Origin: Herbaspirillum sp. YR522
GTDB lineage: Bacteria; Pseudomonadota; Gammaproteobacteria; Burkholderiales; Burkholderiaceae_D
DNA length: 64,000 bases
NCBI RefSeq assembly: GCF_000282575.1
Contig: NZ_AKJA01000132.1
Span: forward strand, 62,001-126,000
Reading direction: 5' to 3'
The notes under the pieces are model-generated. The model ran no database searches. It had not been told where the DNA came from and saw only the letters and a list, made by a program, of their open reading frames with translations. Of the stretch, positions 27,096 through 37,686 are shown in pieces. Position 1 is the first letter of the stretch. Each line of letters begins with the position of its first letter. A program made the position numbers and the translations under genes.

Positions 27096-27854
27096 ATGCA
27101 TGAGGAGACACGCGGCGCTGCATTGGCAGACGCACGCCGCATCGAAAAGGAAGCCTTCCAGGAGGGCTGGCGCGCCAGCGCCTCCACCGTTGCGGCGGTG
27201 TTCGCCTGGGGCGTGGTCTCGGGCATGGCCATGGTCAAGTCCGGCATGAGCATCTTCCAGTCGCTGGGCATGAGCCTGATGGTGTTTGCCGGCTCGGCCC
27301 AGTTCGCCGTGCTGCCGCTGCTGGTGGCCGGCGCACCGCTACTGGTGGTGTTCTTCACCGCCATGATCGTCAATCTGCGCTTTGTCATCTTTTCTGCCGC
27401 CATCGCACCGCATTTCGAGCATCTACCCTGGTACCGCCGGATCTGGTACGGCTATTTCAATGGCGATATCGCCATGGGTTTCTTCCCGCGCCGCTTCGGT
27501 CCGGACACGCTGGGCCAGCCGGCAGGCAAGATCGGTTATTTTTCTGCCATCAGCTACCCCGGGTGGTTGGGCTGGCAATTGGGCGCCGTCATCGGCATCC
27601 TGCTGGCCAGCCAGATTCCCGAGAGCTGGAATATCGGTTTTGCCGGTACCCTGGCGCTGATCGCCATCATGATCCCGATGACCAACAACCTGGCGGCGCT
27701 GGCCGGGGTGGTGGTGTCGGGCGCGGTCGCCGTGCTGGCCATCGGCCTGCCGTACCGCCTGGGATTGCTGCTGGCCATGGTGCTGGGCATGGCGGCCGCC
27801 CTGGTGGCCGACAAGTTGCTGTTCCGCAATGCCTCCGACGAGGCCGGGACATGA
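27096..27854 (+). CDS. azlC: Branched-chain amino acid exporter large subunit AzlC
   Basis: A 252-residue inner-membrane protein with 5-7 helices. AWGVVSGMAMVKSGMS and LMVFAGSAQFAVLPLL are the AzlC signature; MIVNLRFVIFSAAIAPHF follows. With AzlD it exports branched-chain amino acids or related compounds. The first 30 residues (GAALADARRIEKEAFQEG) are a polar helix. Its stop overlaps the azlD start (ATGA). Confidence 0.93.
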   Translation: MHEETRGAALADARRIEKEAFQEGWRASASTVAAVFAWGVVSGMAMVKSGMSIFQSLGMSLMVFAGSAQFAVLPLLVAGAPLLVVFFTAMIVNLRFVIFSAAIAPHFEHLPWYRRIWYGYFNGDIAMGFFPRRFGPDTLGQPAGKIGYFSAISYPGWLGWQLGAVIGILLASQIPESWNIGFAGTLALIAIMIPMTNNLAALAGVVVSGAVAVLAIGLPYRLGLLLAMVLGMAAALVADKLLFRNASDEAGT

Positions 27855-28177
27855 GCGACTGGTATGTATGGGGTGCGATCGTGCTGATGACGGTGTCGAC
27901 CCTGATCACCCGCAGCGGCTTCTTCTTGTTCGGGCACGCGGTCAAGCTGCCGCCGCGCCTCAAGCATGCGCTCAGCTACGCGCCGGCAGCGGCCATGGCC
28001 GCCATCGTCATCCCGGACCTGGTCGTGGTGGCCGGGACCGGGGCCGATATCAGCCTGGCCAATCCCAAGCTGCTGGCCGGCATCGGCGGCGCGCTTTTCT
28101 TTGCTGCGACGCGACATCTCCTGGGAACTATTGTGGCCGGGATGACACTCTTTACAGTGCTGAGGTTGGTGCTCTGA
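27851..28177 (+). CDS. azlD: Branched-chain amino acid exporter small subunit AzlD
   Basis: A 108-residue protein with three to four helices ([55 protein letters not shown]), as is usual for AzlD. It is the small partner of AzlC, coupled by a four-base start/stop overlap. Confidence 0.92.
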   Translation: MSDWYVWGAIVLMTVSTLITRSGFFLFGHAVKLPPRLKHALSYAPAAAMAAIVIPDLVVVAGTGADISLANPKLLAGIGGALFFAATRHLLGTIVAGMTLFTVLRLVL

Positions 28178-28349
28178 AAAGACGGCATTTCCTTTCGGAA
28201 ACAGCCGTGTCGAACCGGGCACCATCGCCCTGCGCCCCATGCCAGTCGTAGCGCAGCCGCCGCCCATCCAGGCCCAGAAAAGCGTCAGGAATGCGGCCGG
28301 CTGGAGTAAAATACGGCTTTTTTCGCCCCTCTCAACGAATTCCCACCTT

Positions 28350-29540
28350 ATGAAATTCAACCGACTGAGCGACCTGATTTCGACCAACCAACTGCAAGGC
28401 AAGCGTGTCTTCATCCGCGCCGATCTGAACGTGCCCCAGGATGATGCCGGCAACATCACCGAAGATACGCGTATTCGCGCCTCGGTACCGGCGATCCGCG
28501 ATGCCGCCGCCGCCGGTGCCGCAGTGATGGTCACGTCCCACCTGGGACGTCCGGTGGAAGGCGAATTCAAGCCGGAGGATTCCTTGGCACCGGTCGCCAA
28601 GCGCCTGTCCGAATTGCTCGGCTTCGAGGTCAAGCTGGTGGCCAACTGGGTCGACGGCGTCGACGTGGCGCCCGGCCAGGTGGTGTTGCTCGAGAACTGC
28701 CGTCTCAACCCGGGCGAAAAGAAGAACAGCGACGAGCTGGCGCAGAAGATCGCCAAGCTGTGCGATGTGTATGTCAACGATGCCTTCGGCACCGCCCACC
28801 GCGCCGAAGCCACCACCCACGGCGTGGCCAAGTTTGCGCCGGTGGCTTGCGCCGGTCCGCTGCTGGCTGCCGAACTGGATGCCCTGGGCAAGGCATTGAA
28901 CCAACCCAAGCGTCCGCTGGTGGCCATCGTGGCCGGCTCCAAGGTCTCGACCAAGCTGACCATCCTCAAGACCCTGGCCGACAAGGTCGACCAATTGATC
29001 GTCGGCGGCGGCATTGCCAACACCTTCCTGCTGGCGGCCGGCCACAAGATCGGCAAGTCGCTGGCCGAGCCAGACCTGGTGGGCGACGCCCGCGCCATCA
29101 TCGACCTGATGGCCAAGCGCGGTGCGTCGGTGCCGATCCCGGTCGACGTGGTGGTGGGCAAGGAGTTCTCGCCCACGGCGGCGGCGACCGTCAAGGCGGC
29201 CGACGACGTGGCCGACGACGACATGATCTTCGACATCGGCCCCAAGACCGCGGCCCAGCTGGCCGAGCAACTGGGCGGTGCCGGTACCATCGTCTGGAAC
29301 GGTCCGGTAGGCGTGTTCGAATTCGACCAGTTCGGCAAGGGCACCGAGGTGCTGGCTCAGGCGATCGCCAGGTCCGACGGGTTCTCGATTGCCGGTGGCG
29401 GCGACACGCTGGCCGCCATCGCCAAGTACGACATTGCCGACAAGGTCGGCTATATCTCGACCGGTGGCGGTGCTTTCCTGGAATTCCTGGAAGGCAAGCC
29501 GTTGCCGGCGGTCGAGATCCTGCTGCAACGCGCACAATAA
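28350..29540 (+). CDS. pgk: Phosphoglycerate kinase
   Basis: A 396-residue glycolytic kinase transferring phosphate from 1,3-bisphosphoglycerate to ADP. The signature [15 protein letters not shown], the substrate loop [11 protein letters not shown], the [18 protein letters not shown] block and the C-terminal nucleotide loop GGGDTLAAI are present. A TAAAAT -10-like box lies about 45 bp upstream (28306). The ATG at 28350 gives the standard N-terminus MKFNRLSDL. pyk and fba follow on the same strand, as in other Burkholderiales. Confidence 0.98.
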   Translation: MKFNRLSDLISTNQLQGKRVFIRADLNVPQDDAGNITEDTRIRASVPAIRDAAAAGAAVMVTSHLGRPVEGEFKPEDSLAPVAKRLSELLGFEVKLVANWVDGVDVAPGQVVLLENCRLNPGEKKNSDELAQKIAKLCDVYVNDAFGTAHRAEATTHGVAKFAPVACAGPLLAAELDALGKALNQPKRPLVAIVAGSKVSTKLTILKTLADKVDQLIVGGGIANTFLLAAGHKIGKSLAEPDLVGDARAIIDLMAKRGASVPIPVDVVVGKEFSPTAAATVKAADDVADDDMIFDIGPKTAAQLAEQLGGAGTIVWNGPVGVFEFDQFGKGTEVLAQAIARSDGFSIAGGGDTLAAIAKYDIADKVGYISTGGGAFLEFLEGKPLPAVEILLQRAQ

Positions 29541-29660
29541 GCGCGCAGGCCTGGAATCAGCATTACCTGCGGGGGGCAGTCCCCGGATGGGAAACCATGG
29601 TCCGGCCGATACCCGGGAGACGGGTTGGTCGGGCTTCCATAACTTGTCGCAAAGGTTTTC

Positions 29661-31094
29661 ATGTCAAGAGCAACAAAAATCGTCGCAACCATCGGTCCTG
29701 CTTCCAGCGACCGTGACACCCTGACCCGCATGATCACCGCCGGCGTCGACGTCGTGCGCCTCAATTTTTCGCATGGCAAGCCCCAGGACCACATCGACCG
29801 CGCCACGCTGGTGCGCGAAGTGGCCGACGAATGCGGCAAGAAGGTCGCCATCATGGCCGACCTGCAAGGTCCCAAGATCCGCGTGGGCAAGTTCGAACAG
29901 GGCAAGATCTTCCTGGCCAATGGCGACAAGTTCATCCTCGATTCCGATTGCCAGCTGGGCAACCAGGAACGCGTAGGCCTGGACTACAAGGCGCTGCCGC
30001 GGGACCTCAAGGGCAACGACGTGCTGCTGCTCAATGACGGCCTGATCGTGCTCAAGGTCGAGCGCGTGATCGGCAACGAGATCCACACCGTGGTCAAGAT
30101 CGGTGGCGAGCTGTCCAACAACAAGGGCATCAACCGCCAGGGCGGCGGCTTGTCGGCGCCGGCCCTGACCGCCAAGGACATGGACGACATCAAGACCGCG
30201 ATGAGCTTCCAGGCCGACTACGTGGCGGTGTCCTTCCCCAAGAACGCGACCGATATGGAGATGGCGCGCCAGCTGTGCAACGTGGCCGGCGAGCCGTCGG
30301 CGCATAAGCCCATGATGATCGCCAAGATCGAACGCGCCGAAGCGATCCCGCTGTTGCAGGAGATCCTCGACGCCTCCGACGGCATCATGGTCGCGCGTGG
30401 CGACCTGGCCGTGGAAGTGGGCAATGCCGCGGTGCCCGGGTTGCAGAAGCGGATGATCAAGATGGCACGCGCGTCCAACAAGCTGACCATCACCGCGACC
30501 CAGATGATGGAGTCGATGATCGTCAATGCAGTGCCCACGCGCGCGGAGGTGTCGGACGTGGCCAACGCCGTGCTCGACGGCACCGATGCCGTGATGACGT
30601 CGGCCGAGACCGCCTCCGGCAAGTATCCGGTCGAGACCGTCGAGGCGATGGCCGCGATCTGCCTGGAAGCCGAACGCTCCGAGGATTACCAGCTCGACGC
30701 CGATTTCCTCAACCTGCGCTTTACCCGGGTCGACCAGTCGATTGCCTACGGTGCGCTGTTTACCGCCCATCACCTGCGGGTCAAGGCGATCGCCGCCCTC
30801 ACCGAATCCGGTTCGACGGCGCTGTGGATGAGCCGTCACAACATCGATATCCCGATTTTCGCGATTACCCCGAATGTCGCCACCCGCCGCAAGGCCGCCT
30901 TGTTTCGCAACGTGCGCACCTTCGAGCTGGCCCAGTGCGTCGACACCGAAACCATGCTCAAGGCCGCGCAGGACCTGCTGCTCGAGCAAGGCGTGGTACA
31001 GAAGGGCGATCATGTCGTCGTTACCTGGGGCGAGCCCATCGGCCAGGTCGGCGGCACCAATGCCTTGAAGATCCTCAAGGTAGGCGAGTACTGA
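29661..31094 (+). CDS. pyk: Pyruvate kinase
   Basis: A 477-residue enzyme converting PEP and ADP to pyruvate and ATP. N-terminal TKIVATIGPASSDRDTL, the DLQGPKIRVG barrel strand, the catalytic Lys in MMIAKIERAEAI, and ARGDLAVEVG are present. The C-terminal allosteric domain starts near 345. The 25 bp gap to fba suggests co-transcription. Confidence 0.98.
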   Translation: MSRATKIVATIGPASSDRDTLTRMITAGVDVVRLNFSHGKPQDHIDRATLVREVADECGKKVAIMADLQGPKIRVGKFEQGKIFLANGDKFILDSDCQLGNQERVGLDYKALPRDLKGNDVLLLNDGLIVLKVERVIGNEIHTVVKIGGELSNNKGINRQGGGLSAPALTAKDMDDIKTAMSFQADYVAVSFPKNATDMEMARQLCNVAGEPSAHKPMMIAKIERAEAIPLLQEILDASDGIMVARGDLAVEVGNAAVPGLQKRMIKMARASNKLTITATQMMESMIVNAVPTRAEVSDVANAVLDGTDAVMTSAETASGKYPVETVEAMAAICLEAERSEDYQLDADFLNLRFTRVDQSIAYGALFTAHHLRVKAIAALTESGSTALWMSRHNIDIPIFAITPNVATRRKAALFRNVRTFELAQCVDTETMLKAAQDLLLEQGVVQKGDHVVVTWGEPIGQVGGTNALKILKVGEY

Positions 31095-31119
31095 TTTTTA
31101 ACGTTCTGGAGTTCAACTC

Positions 31120-32184
31120 ATGCCTCTCGTATCCATGCGTCAATTGCTGGACCACGCTGCTGAAAACGGCTACGGTCTGCCAGCATTCAACGTCAACAAC
31201 CTGGAACAAGTCACCGCCATCATGCAGGCGGCCGACGAAGTTGGCGCGCCAGTCATCATGCAAGCCTCGGCAGGCGCGCGCAAATACGCCGGCGAAGCTT
31301 TCCTGCGCCACCTGATCTCGGCGGCGGTCGAGGCCTATCCGCACATTCCGGTGGTGATGCACCAGGATCACGGCCAGTCGCCGGCGGTCTGCATGGCCGC
31401 GATCCGCTCGGGATTCTCGTCGGTGATGATGGACGGTTCGCTCGAAGCCGACGGCAAGTCGGTCGCCAGCTATGAGTACAACGTCGAAGTCTCGCGCAAG
31501 GTGGTCGAGTTCTCGCACGCCATCGGCGTGACCGTCGAAGCCGAACTGGGCGTACTGGGTTCGCTCGAGACCATGAAGGGCGACAAGGAAGACGGCCATG
31601 GCGCCGACGGCACCATGACCCGTGAGCAGCTGCTGACCGATGTCGACCAGGCCGCCGACTTCGTCAAGCAGACCCAGTGCGACGCGCTGGCCATCGCCAT
31701 CGGCACCTCGCACGGCGCCTACAAGTTCTCGCGCAAGCCGACCGGCGACATCCTGGCCATCGACCGCATCAAGGAAATCCACGCGCGTATCCCCAATACC
31801 CACCTGGTGATGCACGGTTCGTCGTCGGTGCCGCAGGAGCTGCTGGCCGAGATCCGCGAATTCGGTGGCAACATGAAGGAAACCTACGGCGTGCCGGTCG
31901 AAGAGATCCAGGAAGGCATCAAGCACGGCGTGCGCAAGATCAACATCGACACCGACATCCGCCTGGCGATGACCGGCGCCATCCGCCGCTTCTTCATCGA
32001 GAATCCCGAGAAGTTCGACCCGCGCGACTACCTCAAGCCGGCACGCGAAGCCGCCAAGCTGGTGTGCAAGGCGCGTTTCCTGTCGTTCGGCTGCGAAGGC
32101 CAGGCTGCCAAGATCAAGGCGCTGTCGCTGGACAAGATCGCAGAGAAGTACAAGAAGGGTGAGCTGTCGCAGATCGTGCAGTAA
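31120..32184 (+). CDS. fba: Class II fructose-bisphosphate aldolase
   Basis: A 354-residue zinc-dependent aldolase that splits fructose 1,6-bisphosphate. [22 protein letters not shown] is the start typical of the Calvin-cycle/proteobacterial subtype; zinc ligands lie in [10 protein letters not shown], and in GTSHGAYK and [26 protein letters not shown] is the C-terminal signature. A terminator follows at 32210, separating it from purC. Confidence 0.98.
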   Translation: MPLVSMRQLLDHAAENGYGLPAFNVNNLEQVTAIMQAADEVGAPVIMQASAGARKYAGEAFLRHLISAAVEAYPHIPVVMHQDHGQSPAVCMAAIRSGFSSVMMDGSLEADGKSVASYEYNVEVSRKVVEFSHAIGVTVEAELGVLGSLETMKGDKEDGHGADGTMTREQLLTDVDQAADFVKQTQCDALAIAIGTSHGAYKFSRKPTGDILAIDRIKEIHARIPNTHLVMHGSSSVPQELLAEIREFGGNMKETYGVPVEEIQEGIKHGVRKINIDTDIRLAMTGAIRRFFIENPEKFDPRDYLKPAREAAKLVCKARFLSFGCEGQAAKIKALSLDKIAEKYKKGELSQIVQ

Positions 32185-32209
32185 CCATCTGCAGTTCACG
32201 CATCAACCG

Positions 32210-32243
32210 ACCGGAGTCGCCGATCATGGCGATTCCGGTTTTT
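32210..32243 (+). terminator. Intrinsic terminator after fba
   Basis: ACCGGAGTCGCC and GGCGATTCCGGT pair along 12 positions (one wobble) around GATCAT, followed by a T-run. Confidence 0.85.
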
Positions 32244-32263
32244 GACTTTACGGAAATACCACC

Positions 32264-33160
32264 ATGAGCAGCCTCTACAAATCCTCGATCACCTCACTGC
32301 CACTGCTTGGCACCGGCAAGGTCCGCGAAAACTACGCCGTCGGCGACGACAAGTTGCTGATCGTGACCACGGACCGCCTGTCGGCCTTCGACGTCGTCAT
32401 GAACGAGCCGATTCCGGGCAAGGGCCGGGTCTTGAACCAGATGAGCGATTTCTGGTTCGACAAGCTGGGTCACATCGTGCCGAACCACCTGACCGGCATC
32501 GATCCGGAATCGGTAGTGGCACCGGGCGAAGTGGAACAGGTACGAGGACGTGCCGTGGTGGCCAAGCGCTTGAAGCCGATCCTGGTCGAGGCCGTGGTGC
32601 GCGGTTACATCATCGGCTCGGGCTGGAAGGACTACCAGGCCACGGGCGCGATCTGCGGCATCAAGCTGCCTGCCGGCCTGCAGCAGGCGTCCAAGCTGGA
32701 AGCCCCGATCTTTACGCCGGCGGCCAAGGCCGAGCTGGGTGAGCACGACGAGAACATCTCGTTCGACGAGACCGTCGAGCGCATCGGCGCAGAACTGGCC
32801 AACAAGATCCGCGATGTGGCCATCGCGTTGTATGTGGCGGCCGCCGACTACGCCGCCACGCGCGGCATCATCATCGCCGACACCAAGTTCGAGTTCGGCC
32901 TGGACGACAATGGCGTGCTGCATCTGATGGATGAAGTGCTGACCGCCGACTCGTCGCGCTTCTGGCCCGCCGACAGCTACAGGGTCGGGATCTCGCCGCC
33001 GTCGTTCGACAAGCAGTTCGTGCGCGACTACCTGGAAACGGTCGACGGCTGGCAGAAGACGCCACCGGCGCCTGCGCTGCCGGCCGATGTGATCGAAAAG
33101 ACCGGCGCCAAGTACCGCGAGGCGCTGGAGCGCCTGACCGGCCAACAACTCAAGGATTGA
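32264..33160 (+). CDS. purC: SAICAR synthase
   Basis: A 298-residue purine-pathway ligase joining CAIR and aspartate. It has the longer form usual in betaproteobacteria. [30 protein letters not shown] (seen in two blocks), [14 protein letters not shown] and [11 protein letters not shown] are classical. It starts only 20 bp after the terminator hairpin, so a promoter must overlap it or read-through must occur. purE follows after 4 bp. Confidence 0.97.
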   Translation: MSSLYKSSITSLPLLGTGKVRENYAVGDDKLLIVTTDRLSAFDVVMNEPIPGKGRVLNQMSDFWFDKLGHIVPNHLTGIDPESVVAPGEVEQVRGRAVVAKRLKPILVEAVVRGYIIGSGWKDYQATGAICGIKLPAGLQQASKLEAPIFTPAAKAELGEHDENISFDETVERIGAELANKIRDVAIALYVAAADYAATRGIIIADTKFEFGLDDNGVLHLMDEVLTADSSRFWPADSYRVGISPPSFDKQFVRDYLETVDGWQKTPPAPALPADVIEKTGAKYREALERLTGQQLKD

Positions 33161-33164
33161 CATC

Positions 33165-33662
33165 ATGAATGCACCTGTCAAGCCGGTCGTGGGCGTGGTC
33201 ATGGGTTCGTCGTCCGACTGGGATGTGATGCAGCACGCGGTCAACATCCTCAAGGAATTCGGCGTTGCCCATGAAGCCCAGGTCGTATCGGCGCACCGCA
33301 TGCCGGACCAGATGTTCGCCTATGCCGAGACCGCCCGCCAACGTGGCTTGCGCGCCATCATTGCCGGCGCTGGCGGCGCCGCCCACCTGCCGGGCATGAT
33401 CGCGGCCAAGACCATCGTGCCGGTGCTGGGCGTGCCGGTGCCGTCGAAATACCTGCGCGGCGAGGATTCGCTGCTGTCGATCGTGCAGATGCCCAAGGGC
33501 ATTCCGGTGGCCACCTATGCCATCGGCGAAGCCGGCGCGGCCAATGCCGCCTTGTCGGCCATCGCCATGATGGCCGTCACCGACGATGCCCTGGCGGCCA
33601 AGCTGGAAGCGTTCCGCAAGACCCAGACGCAAGTCGCCCTCGATATGAAATTGCCCGTATGA
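33165..33662 (+). CDS. purE: N5-CAIR mutase
   Basis: A 165-residue enzyme converting N5-CAIR to [17 protein letters not shown] with Ser14-16, the catalytic His45 in SAHRMP and [11 protein letters not shown] are the class I PurE motifs. It sits between purC and purK, with the purK start overlapping its stop (ATGA). Confidence 0.98.
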   Translation: MNAPVKPVVGVVMGSSSDWDVMQHAVNILKEFGVAHEAQVVSAHRMPDQMFAYAETARQRGLRAIIAGAGGAAHLPGMIAAKTIVPVLGVPVPSKYLRGEDSLLSIVQMPKGIPVATYAIGEAGAANAALSAIAMMAVTDDALAAKLEAFRKTQTQVALDMKLPV

Positions 33663-34861
33663 CCTCGCAGTCCGCTCAACCGTCCCACCGTCCGGCCGTT
33701 CCCTCCACCACCCCCGCCACCTGGCTGGGCGTGATGGGCGGCGGCCAGCTGGGCCGCATGTTCGCCCATGCCGCGCAAGCCATGGGTTTCAAGGTGGCCG
33801 TGCTGGAACAGGACGGCAACTGCCCGGCCGGGCAGGTCGCCGATCGCCTGTTGCAGGCGCCGTACGACGATGCCCCGGCCCTGGCCGAGATGGGCAGCCT
33901 GTGCGCGGCCGTCACGACCGAGTTCGAAAACGTGTCGGCCAGCAGCTTGTCGCAACTGGCCGGCCGGACCTTCGTGGCACCGGCCGCCAGCGGCGTCTCG
34001 ATCGCCCAGGACCGCACCGCCGAGAAGGCCTTCTTCACCGAATGCGGCAGTCGCTCCGGGGTGTTGCCGGCGCCGCACCGGGTGATCCAGGGCGAAGCCG
34101 ATATCGCCGGCGTCGCCGACGACCTGCTGCCGGGCATTCTCAAGACCGCGCGCATGGGCTACGACGGCAAGGGCCAGGTGCGGGTGCGCACGCGCGACGA
34201 GCTGCGCTCGGCCTATGCCGGCATGAACGGCGTGACCTGCGTGCTGGAGAAGATGCTGCCGCTGGCCTATGAGGTCTCGGTGCTGGTGGCGCGTGGCGAT
34301 GATGGCCAGGCAGTGGTGTACCCGATCGCCGAGAACGTGCATCGCGACGGCATCCTGTTTACCACCACCGTACCCGGTCCCAACATTGCCGCCGATGTCG
34401 CCCGGCGCGCGCAGCAGGCGGCCTTGCAGATCATCGACGGGCTGCACTATGTGGGTGTGCTGTGCATCGAGTTCTTCGTGCTGCAGGATGGCGCCCTGGT
34501 GGTCAACGAGATGGCACCGCGGCCGCATAACAGTGGCCATTACACCATCGATGCCTGCGTCACCAGCCAGTTCGAGCAGCAGGTGCGGGCCATGGCGCGC
34601 CTGCCGTTGGGCGATACCCGCCAGCATTCGGCGGCGGTGATGCTCAATATCCTGGGCGATATCTGGTTCGACGGCGACACCGTGCGTGAGCCGGCATGGG
34701 ACCAGGTGCTGGCGCTGGCGGGTGCGCACCTGCACCTGTATGGCAAGGCCGAGGCGCGACGCGACCGCAAGATGGGGCACGTCACCTTTACCGGTGCCAC
34801 GCTGGAGGCGGCGCAGCAGCAACTGCTGGCCGCCTGTGCCATCCTGGGCATCCGGGCCTGA
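33659..34861 (+). CDS. purK: N5-CAIR synthase
   Basis: A 400-residue ATP-grasp enzyme making N5-CAIR from AIR, ATP and bicarbonate. [20 protein letters not shown] opens the PurK fold; [12 protein letters not shown] and [16 protein letters not shown] are the ATP and substrate blocks. It carries about 20 extra polar residues at the N-terminus. Translation is coupled to purE by a four-base overlap. Confidence 0.97.
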   Translation: MTSQSAQPSHRPAVPSTTPATWLGVMGGGQLGRMFAHAAQAMGFKVAVLEQDGNCPAGQVADRLLQAPYDDAPALAEMGSLCAAVTTEFENVSASSLSQLAGRTFVAPAASGVSIAQDRTAEKAFFTECGSRSGVLPAPHRVIQGEADIAGVADDLLPGILKTARMGYDGKGQVRVRTRDELRSAYAGMNGVTCVLEKMLPLAYEVSVLVARGDDGQAVVYPIAENVHRDGILFTTTVPGPNIAADVARRAQQAALQIIDGLHYVGVLCIEFFVLQDGALVVNEMAPRPHNSGHYTIDACVTSQFEQQVRAMARLPLGDTRQHSAAVMLNILGDIWFDGDTVREPAWDQVLALAGAHLHLYGKAEARRDRKMGHVTFTGATLEAAQQQLLAACAILGIRA

Positions 34862-34877
34862 AACCGGCAGGACCGTC

Positions 34878-35921
34878 ATGAACCAAGACCGACAGAACCC
34901 GCCGGCCATCGACCAGGCCGCCATCGCACTGGCCGCGCGCCAGCTCGAACAGGGCGCGCTGGTGGCTTTTCCCACCGAGACGGTGTATGGCCTGGGCGGC
35001 GACGCCGAGAATCCAGCGGCGATCGCGGCCATCTACGCGGCCAAGGGGCGGCCGGCCAATCACCCGGTGATCGTGCATGTCGCGCCCGAGGCCGATATCG
35101 CTTACTGGGCCGCGACGGTGCCGGTCGAGGCCAGGCAACTGATTGCCGCCTTCTGGCCCGGTCCGCTGACCCTGATCCTCAAGCGTGCCGCGCATATCCC
35201 GGATGCCGTCGCCGGCGGCCAGGATTCGGTCGGGTTGCGTTGTCCGGCGCATCCGGTCGCACAGGCCTTGTTGCGCGAGTTCCGGGGCGGCAAAGGCGGC
35301 GTGGCGGGGCCCTCGGCCAACAAGTTCGGTCACGTCAGCCCGACCACTGCGGCCCATGTGCGGGAAGAGTTCGGCCAAGGCGCCGGCAGTCCATTGGCCT
35401 ATGTGCTCGATGGCGGACAGAGCGAGGTCGGGATCGAATCGACCATCGTCGACCTCAGCCGTATCGACACCCATGGCCCGGTGCTGTTGCGCCCAGGCCA
35501 GATCAGCGCGGCGCAGATCGCCGCCGTGCTGGGCGTGACGCCGCGCTTGCCGGATGCCGGCGCGCCGCGCGCCTCCGGCACCCTGGATGCGCACTACGCG
35601 CCGCACACGCCAGTGGTCCAGGTGGCCGCTGCCGATCTCGACGATGTGCTGCGGCGCCTGGCCGGGAAGGGACGGCGAGTGGCTTTGATCCATCGCCGGC
35701 CAGGCCACGGTGATGTCCTGGCGCAGCGCCCGATGCCGGCCGAGGCAAACGCGTATGCCCATGACCTGTATGCCGCGCTGCGCGACATGGACCACACGGG
35801 CGCCGACCTGATCGTGGTGGAGGCGCCACCCACCGACACACAGTGGCAAGGCATCAATGATCGATTGCGCCGCGCGGCCTTCGATTCGCAAGGGATACTG
35901 GCGCGGTTGCTGGAGCATTGA
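34878..35921 (+). CDS. Threonylcarbamoyl-AMP synthase, Sua5 type
   Basis: A 347-residue enzyme making threonylcarbamoyl-adenylate for the t6A37 tRNA modification. The YrdC domain has GALVAFPTETVYGLGGDA, KGRPANHPVIVHV and GVAGPSANKFGHVSPTTA. From about residue 210 a Sua5 C-terminal domain follows, linked by ASGTLDAHYAPHTP. It is the long Sua5 rather than the short TsaC form. It ends the glycolysis-purine gene run; 17 bp separate it from purK. Confidence 0.93.
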   Translation: MNQDRQNPPAIDQAAIALAARQLEQGALVAFPTETVYGLGGDAENPAAIAAIYAAKGRPANHPVIVHVAPEADIAYWAATVPVEARQLIAAFWPGPLTLILKRAAHIPDAVAGGQDSVGLRCPAHPVAQALLREFRGGKGGVAGPSANKFGHVSPTTAAHVREEFGQGAGSPLAYVLDGGQSEVGIESTIVDLSRIDTHGPVLLRPGQISAAQIAAVLGVTPRLPDAGAPRASGTLDAHYAPHTPVVQVAAADLDDVLRRLAGKGRRVALIHRRPGHGDVLAQRPMPAEANAYAHDLYAALRDMDHTGADLIVVEAPPTDTQWQGINDRLRRAAFDSQGILARLLEH

Positions 35922-35927
35922 TGCTGT

Positions 35928-35953
35928 CGTTGCTGACTGCATGGTCAGTAACG
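35928..35953. other. Inverted repeat after sua5
   Basis: CGTTGCTGAC and GTCAGTAACG form a ten-pair arm (one wobble) around six bases, seven bases after the stop. No T-run follows. It lies in the 259 bp gap before ompW, which also has the palindrome GGGCATATGCCC at 36151. Confidence 0.45.
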
Positions 35954-36180
35954 GTTGCCAAAAGAAGACAAAATGCCGCATCACGCGACGCCGTCTATAC
36001 AAATCGTTACAAAGCTGGCATATTAACGCCGAAGAATAGCACGCGCGTTCTTTTTGAACGCAGTGCCAGGATCAAGAAAAATACAATAACGAAAGCGGAG
36101 AGCCATCCGCAGTATTGCCCGCCGATGCAGCGACCGGGAATAACAAAGTTGGGCATATGCCCTCAACCATGGAGACAACA

Positions 36181-36948
36181 ATGCAGAACCAATTTTCCTT
36201 CTTGCCGAAGATCGCCGCACTGACCGTGATGGCCGCTTGTGCTGCCCCTGTCATGGCGCAGCAGGCTGGTGACAACGTCATCGGCGTGGGCTGGTTTCAC
36301 CTGACTCCACAGGATTCGAGCGAAGGCCTGACCGGCACCGGTGGTGCAGTCAATGGCGTGTCGCGTCCGAACTCCCATTCCACGGTCAGCAATGCCGACA
36401 CGCTGGGCCTGGCCTTCACCCACTTCTTTACCGACAACGTGGCGCTGACGCTGGATGCCGGTATCCCCCCCAAGTTCCGCCTGAGCGGGCAGGGCGACCT
36501 GGCAGGATTGGGTCAGCTGGGTAGCGCCAAGCAGTGGAGCCCGGCGCTGGTGGCCAAGTATTACTTCGGCACGCCGCAGAGCACCTTCCGTCCGTTCCTG
36601 GGCGCTGGCGTGACCTACGTGTGGTATTCGGACGTGAGCCTGACGCCGCAATTCCAGAGTGCCGCAGCCGGTGCCAGCATCAACCCGGCCCTGGCCGGCG
36701 GTACCGCGACGGCTTCCTTGAGCAGCTCCTGGGCACCGGTGGTCTCGGCAGGCGCCAACTACAACTTCAACAAGAACTGGTCACTCGGCTTCTCGGTGTC
36801 GTACATCAAGCTCAAGACCGATGCCGACATCACGGCCACCCCGACCGCGACCGGTCGTGCAGTGCTGGGTTCGGCGCCGCTGCGCTATCGCACCTCCATC
36901 ACGCTGGATCCGATCGTCACCTTCCTGTCGCTGAACTACAAGTTCTGA
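36181..36948 (+). CDS. ompW: OmpW-family outer membrane protein
   Basis: A 255-residue protein forming a small eight-stranded barrel. The signal peptide ends CAAPVMA before QQAGDN. NVIGVGWFHLTPQDSS, TLGLAFTHFFTDNVALTL and WSPALVAKYYFG are the OmpW signature blocks and the chain ends in a C-terminal Phe (LNYKF) as barrels do. The ATG at 36181 follows GGAGACAACA. OmpW proteins pass small hydrophobic molecules; the ligand here is unknown. Confidence 0.94.
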   Translation: MQNQFSFLPKIAALTVMAACAAPVMAQQAGDNVIGVGWFHLTPQDSSEGLTGTGGAVNGVSRPNSHSTVSNADTLGLAFTHFFTDNVALTLDAGIPPKFRLSGQGDLAGLGQLGSAKQWSPALVAKYYFGTPQSTFRPFLGAGVTYVWYSDVSLTPQFQSAAAGASINPALAGGTATASLSSSWAPVVSAGANYNFNKNWSLGFSVSYIKLKTDADITATPTATGRAVLGSAPLRYRTSITLDPIVTFLSLNYKF

Positions 36949-36970
36949 TTCTGCAAGATCGTCGTCGAGA

Positions 36971-36996
36971 AAAAAGCGCCCCAAGGGGCGCTTTTT
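36971..36996. terminator. Bidirectional terminator between ompW and flavin reductase gene
   Basis: AGCGCCCC-AA-GGGGCGCT with A5 before and T5 after, so it can stop both convergent genes. Confidence 0.92.
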
Positions 36997-37021
36997 GCAT
37001 CCGGCCGGTCGCCACGCCCTG

Positions 37022-37531
37022 TCATCCGGCGTCGGTCTTGATGAAGCGCCCGTTGTGAAACACCAGTGCCGGCTGCGGGCGTACCTCGCAATGTTCGACT
37101 TCACCGACGAAGATGATGTGGTCACCCTCGGGGTACTGGCTGCGGTTATGGCATTCGAACCAGGCCGAGACGCCGTCGAGCACCGGCTGCCCGGTGCGCG
37201 ACAGGGTATAGTCAACGCCGGCGAAACGGTCTTCGACCTTGCTGGCGAATTGCTGTGCCAGGTGAGCCTGCTCGGCGCCCAGGATATTGATCACGTAGTG
37301 TGAATTGCCGCTGAACACCGGCAGGCTGTTGGCGCGCGTACCCAGGCTCCACAGCACCAGCGGCGGATCCAGCGACACCGAGTTGAAGGAGCTGGCGGTG
37401 AGGCCAAGCAAGCTGCCATCGGCCAGCCGGGTGGTGATCACGGTGACGCCAGTGGCGAATTGCGATAGCGCCTGGCGAAAATGACCGGCATCGAATTGGC
37501 GCGTGTCGGCGCGTGGATAACGTGTGTGCAT
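37022..37531 (-). CDS. Flavin reductase-like protein
   Basis: A 169-residue FMN/FAD-binding split-barrel protein: FRQALSQFATGVTVITTR, then GLTASSFNSVSLDPPLVLWSL and SHYVINILGAEQ are the signature blocks. Such proteins reduce free flavin with NAD(P)H, usually for a monooxygenase; no monooxygenase gene is adjacent. The ATG at 37531 gives MHTRYPRADTRQFD. Confidence 0.9.
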   Translation of the reverse strand: MHTRYPRADTRQFDAGHFRQALSQFATGVTVITTRLADGSLLGLTASSFNSVSLDPPLVLWSLGTRANSLPVFSGNSHYVINILGAEQAHLAQQFASKVEDRFAGVDYTLSRTGQPVLDGVSAWFECHNRSQYPEGDHIIFVGEVEHCEVRPQPALVFHNGRFIKTDAG

Positions 37532-37686
37532 CAGTGAGCGAAATGGGCAGGGGCAGAGATACCTGGCGTCATGATACCGGATCGCGACGACCCTGGCCCG
37601 TCGGCGGCGCGGGCGCCGGCATTGCAATTGTCCGGTCGGCCCCGATTTACGTTACAGTTTCAACACAGGAATAACGGGAGTCGATC